Part shown: in pieces, positions 60,352 to 64,000 of the stretch
Layout: the number at the start of each line of letters is the position of its first letter
Numbering within the stretch: the first letter of the stretch is position 1
Assembly: GCA_963965975.1 (NCBI GenBank)
Contig: OZ014416.1
Coordinates: forward strand, 5,580,001-5,644,000
Reading direction: 5' to 3'
From: Xestospongia bergquistia
Taxonomy: Eukaryota; Porifera; Demospongiae; Haplosclerida; Petrosiidae
DNA length: 64,000 bases
Position numbers and translations under genes: made by a program
Notes under the pieces: generated by a model
Told to the model about the DNA's origin: nothing
What the model saw: only the letters and a program-made list of their open reading frames with translations
Database searches by the model: none

Positions 60352-61418
60352 AATATTTTACCAATACTTGTCACTAGCTACTCACATAAAGATGTGTAGT
60401 ATTATATGCACAATGTTGTCTTGTATTTATATTACTAATTATCTGCAGTATTTGAAACAACATCGATTTTGTACTTTAATTAAGTATACTTTTCTATCTC
60501 ATCATTATCCTGACTTAAAAATTTTTTAATATGAATATGAATATCCCTACTTATATTAAACTTATGTGTGTACATGGAGGATCAGTTGACATTCCAGTAG
60601 TACATACCTGATTATATTTCCATATTATATTTCATGTATAGTAATCTATTGCTTTAGTTGATATTTAAGGCATACAGTTTATATTGCCAAAATTTATTAC
60701 ATAGTCACATATGAAACAATATGACTTCCAGTATTTTATATAGACTAAGTACACTTAGATACAGAACATTAACAGGTAGTATTGTATGTATTAGGATATG
60801 GATTGTCATCATGTAACATTCATATTCAATTTGTCTTCACTTTCCTTTGCAGTATATATTTGCACATGTGTTGAATGATATTTCACACTAATACAGTAGG
60901 TCTAGCTATTCTGTAAAGATATTCTCCTGTGAAATTAATACAGCGTACTTTTATTGACTACTCATGATATTTTAGTCAGGAAAATTAATATGAAGAGCAA
61001 ACACTTGCAGATCTATTACAGCAGGTTCAGCTCTTTCACCTTAGGAAATGAATATCCGATTGAATGAGTGTTTAATGTTTAGCATTGTTATTCAGGAACT
61101 AATATCACTCAATAGATTATAAATGGAATTGATATAGCAATATAATTCAAAAAAGCAGTAATCATATAATGTCAAAATTAAGGATAAAACATTAGAATAT
61201 CAAAATGTACATACCTATTAACAATAAGTAAATATATAAACCAACAAATGTGGAAAATAAATGAATGTAGGGATTGCACACTAAGTTGGTAAAGTTAAGC
61301 CTGTAGTAAAAAGAAAAAGACATACTTTAGGTTGCTTGAGTGTAACATCACTCAAGACAAGTAATTACATTGTATAGTACATTTTTATACTATAAAAATA
61401 CAGTCAATCATATGCATA

Positions 61419-61977
61419 CTAGAGTTTTACAACATAATCTCTCACTTCTAGTTGATATTTCATTTTCACACCAATGTCTTTTAATGTATGGTTCTGGTTC
61501 AAAAGGAAATCACAGATGTCATTTAAAAAAACAATTCCTTTTTCTTGAATCTGTTGTTGTAGCTCATTAACTACTTTGTCTGCTTTGTCATAATTATCAC
61601 CACTCATACTTTGTACATCTTTTTTAAAATCAAACGATATCAACCTAGCCGCATAGAGTCGGTTAACAATAGGAAGGGGTTTAACTTCAATGGCATCACA
61701 AATATCAGCAAAATATTCTCGAAATATTTCTGATGGCTCAAAGGTCCCTACACAATATAATAAAAAAAGGAAAATATTTAAGTAAAAGTTACTTATCAAA
61801 CATAAAAAGAATTAGTGAATGAAGACATTGTGATCTCAACAAGGAAGTCAAACATTATTACTTAAAAAAACCATAAGCAAGCACATGAAGTCATGACATA
61901 CATTATATGTAGTGGTTACTATTTAAATATCTTACATTACCTTGCTGTGTACTATCACTAGTGAGAGTCTCTGAAGT
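61419..61977 (-). CDS. CARD-like domain paralogue (last two exons)
   Basis: Exons 61941-61977 (TSETLTSDSTQQ) and 61419-61747 join in the same phase as in the first copy. The product end reads GTFEPSEIFREYFADICDAI, EVKPLPIVNRLYAARLISFD, DKADKVVNELQQQIQEKG, FLNDICDFLLNQNHTLKDIG, VKMKYQLEVRDYVVKL. It differs from the 47.9-kb copy by many substitutions yet stays open over its whole length, suggesting it was or is expressed. The death-domain exon and others were not found upstream in 62-64 kb, so this may be a fragment, or the remaining exons lie outside the window. Confidence 0.6.
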
Positions 61978-61990
61978 CTGTGAAGAATAA

Positions 61991-64000
61991 AAAATATATT
62001 TGTTTTTATTATTAATGCAATCTTGATTATAATGTATGATAAATACATAATATTATGTAATTTCCAAATAGAGCAAGAATAAAATTTGTTTATGTGAACA
62101 TTCAAGATATAAATGCAATATTGTGTTACGGTGAATTTTAAAAGAAAAATATTATCGATAGTAATATCAATAGTGAATAATTTAGGTTATTGCTTTTCCT
62201 GAACAAGCAAAGACATCAAGAAATTCAATTTCAACATTAAACAAGTAAAATAGTAAAAATGCACTGTCATAAACATCATTCAAATGCACGAAATACCCTT
62301 TAGCCATGATAAACCTCATAATACCATTTTGTCATGAATATTGTTACTGATTGCTACAACATTTATTGAAAACACTTCAGTGGACAACAAAGAAGACATT
62401 TTGTAAAATGTTTACATTGTCTTGATGTGATGCTATTAAGGTAGTGCTAAGAAGCCTATGAAGTGTTTGTTTAGCAATAATTGGGACAAATTTCTCAGTT
62501 CTATTACTCATAAAGCATTGAATTTATAATATGAGTACATGTATAGACTGAATATAAGGTCTTACTAACATTCCTTGTATTTGTAAATGGGTAACAAGAT
62601 TTTTCAAGGTTTTTTAGTGGAGATTGTTGTGGTTATCGCTGATCATACAATGTTGATAGTGCAAAGGATACAACACTCTTAGTATGATTTGCAAAAACTA
62701 AAAAAGTCTTCATACAATACTGTTGCCTATTTTATTCTAAGTAATTAATGAGTTCTTATGCATTGGACTAATATAAGTTGGGGACAACGTTGATTGTTGG
62801 ATCTATTTGTAAGTGAATGTGAAAAGTGTGATGAAATTGTTAATCCTGCTTATCAAGATCAGCATCTTGCAGTACTGCAATGAAACATTACCAAATTTGG
62901 TAGTTTTGTCATATGCAAAATAAATGAAACTACCACTGGAGTAACTTGAGCTATTGAACTAGCAATTCTGACATCACTGATCATTGTGTCTATTCATTTA
63001 AACTAATGTTAATAATGTGATGAAATCATCAAACTTAAAACAATAGAATAAAACATCGTTAAATGTTAACAACAGTTAATTGCTTTAGAAATGGTATTGT
63101 TTCACTGTGCTGCTATGTAGTGATGATAACCTACTATTGTCATCCCTATCATGCTCTTGTTTCTTTAGTTTTTATAGCAGCATCCCTATGTGTTTTAATT
63201 TTTGTAGAAATTTTTTTTATTACTAGTCTCCATTATTTTTTAAAAATAAATTATTATTTTTGAATGACTTCACGTGACTGCACATGATGTAATGGAGTCA
63301 ATGTCTAGTTTAAGTAAGGTTGTAACTAATTATCTTTCTTTTTAAATACCAGTAGTATACAAAATTACTTGTAATTTACATTACATGGGAGAATAGCAGT
63401 TGCAAACAAACTAACATCACTACAGAAAATGTGGCAGGGGTTCTGCAATGTAGTGCTTTCCATTGCCTGCAATAGATGTGGTAAAGGAAGTTAAAGGCAA
63501 GGTGATAAATAGTGTTATTAGGTGAAAATCCTGTGGGAAGGCAACAGGTAAATAATGATCTAATTAAAACACGTCATTATATTCAATAGAATTTGGCTGA
63601 GGAGACCAAACCTATACTGATCATAAACACCCTCTATCTGATAGAATTAAAGATTTGATCAGATATTCTGTAAAAAAATGTTTGAAGTATTGTTTGTCAA
63701 TTTTAAGCCTATTCAATTCCAGTGTTGTTTTAGTACAGCAAAGGCATTTTAGTTGTAGTTATAGTACTTGAGAATAAATTATTATTAGTTACAGTTACAG
63801 TTATAATTAAGCCATAGCTTCAATTTTTTTAGTTATAGTATGATGTTCATTATTTAATTTTAGTTCTAGTTCTAGTTTTAGTTATGGTATTTATTAATAA
63901 CTTTTCATAACAATCAAGTAAGCAAAATCATTAAAGCAAAATTGCTTTGTTCACTCTAAGAAGTGTCTCTCTCTCCAAGTTTTGTCCACTCAAATGGTTA
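61991..64000. other. No supported gene; AGTTAY-type simple repeat near the end
   Basis: AT-rich sequence. From about 63735 to 63890 there is a degenerate hexanucleotide repeat (AGTTAC/AGTTCT/AGTTAT). A short CG-poor stretch at 63420-63560 has several donor-like GGTAAAT/GGTAAAG sites but no coherent frame. Confidence 0.4.

Larger units (their letters stand above)
55995..61990 (+). repeat. Direct duplication module 2, copy 2
   Basis: Second copy of 43590-48530. It begins just upstream of PPCS exon 3, so PPCS exons 1-2 and the ULK4-like insert are not included. It carries a 624-bp insertion and many small indels. Confidence 0.85.

Overview
The window looks like animal nuclear DNA from an early-branching metazoan, most plausibly a demosponge. 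The reasons are very AT-rich sequence, compact genes with GT-AG introns often only 45-60 bp long, animal-type adaptor domains (death domain, CARD-like, ankyrin repeats), a ULK4-type pseudokinase, and many small foldback elements. The species assignment is inference; no search was run. There are no rRNA, CRISPR or convincing tRNA genes.

Layout. 1-2095: 3' end of a Ty3/gypsy-class LTR retrotransposon whose integrase lies upstream of reverse transcriptase and RNase H and which ends in an LTR. 2.1-10.9 kb: old repeats, a 429-bp foldback element and a pair of inverted repeat copies, with few gene candidates. 10.9-22.1 kb: first copy of a large direct duplication, with a few exon-like pieces, ending in about 31 tandem exon-like modules (75-79 nt 'exon' plus 58-bp 'intron'). 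22.8-25.6 kb: ankyrin-repeat gene on the minus strand. 25.7-29.9 kb: a near-intact CR1-like LINE whose two ORFs share one frame and are separated by a single TGA. 30.7-32.9 kb: four-exon flavin amine oxidase of the L-amino-acid-oxidase type. About 34.0-34.3 kb: tail of a small unknown gene. 34.7-42.0 kb: second copy of the large duplication, with only about 6 array modules. 42.1-46.0 kb: seven-exon phosphopantothenate-cysteine ligase (PPCS) gene, whose first intron contains a truncated ULK4-like pseudokinase. 47.9-50.8 kb: minus-strand gene combining a death domain and a CARD-like helical domain. 51.3-54.3 kb: inverted, decayed copy of the ankyrin-gene tail and a Ty3 integrase remnant. 56.0-62.0 kb: second copy of the PPCS-to-CARD segment, in which PPCS is a pseudogene but the CARD-like exons stay open; a 624-bp element is inserted in it. 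62-64 kb: no supported gene.

How it fits together. The region has been reshaped by several duplications: two direct (10.9-22.1 versus 34.7-42.0 kb; 43.6-48.5 versus 56.0-62.0 kb) and one inverted (22.8-23.5 versus 51.7-52.6 kb). Transposons mark differences between copies. The functional core appears to be one housekeeping enzyme (PPCS, coenzyme A synthesis), one flavin oxidase, and adaptor proteins with death-fold or ankyrin domains of the kind used in innate immunity or cell death. The most unusual structure is the exon-like array at 17.7-22.1 kb.
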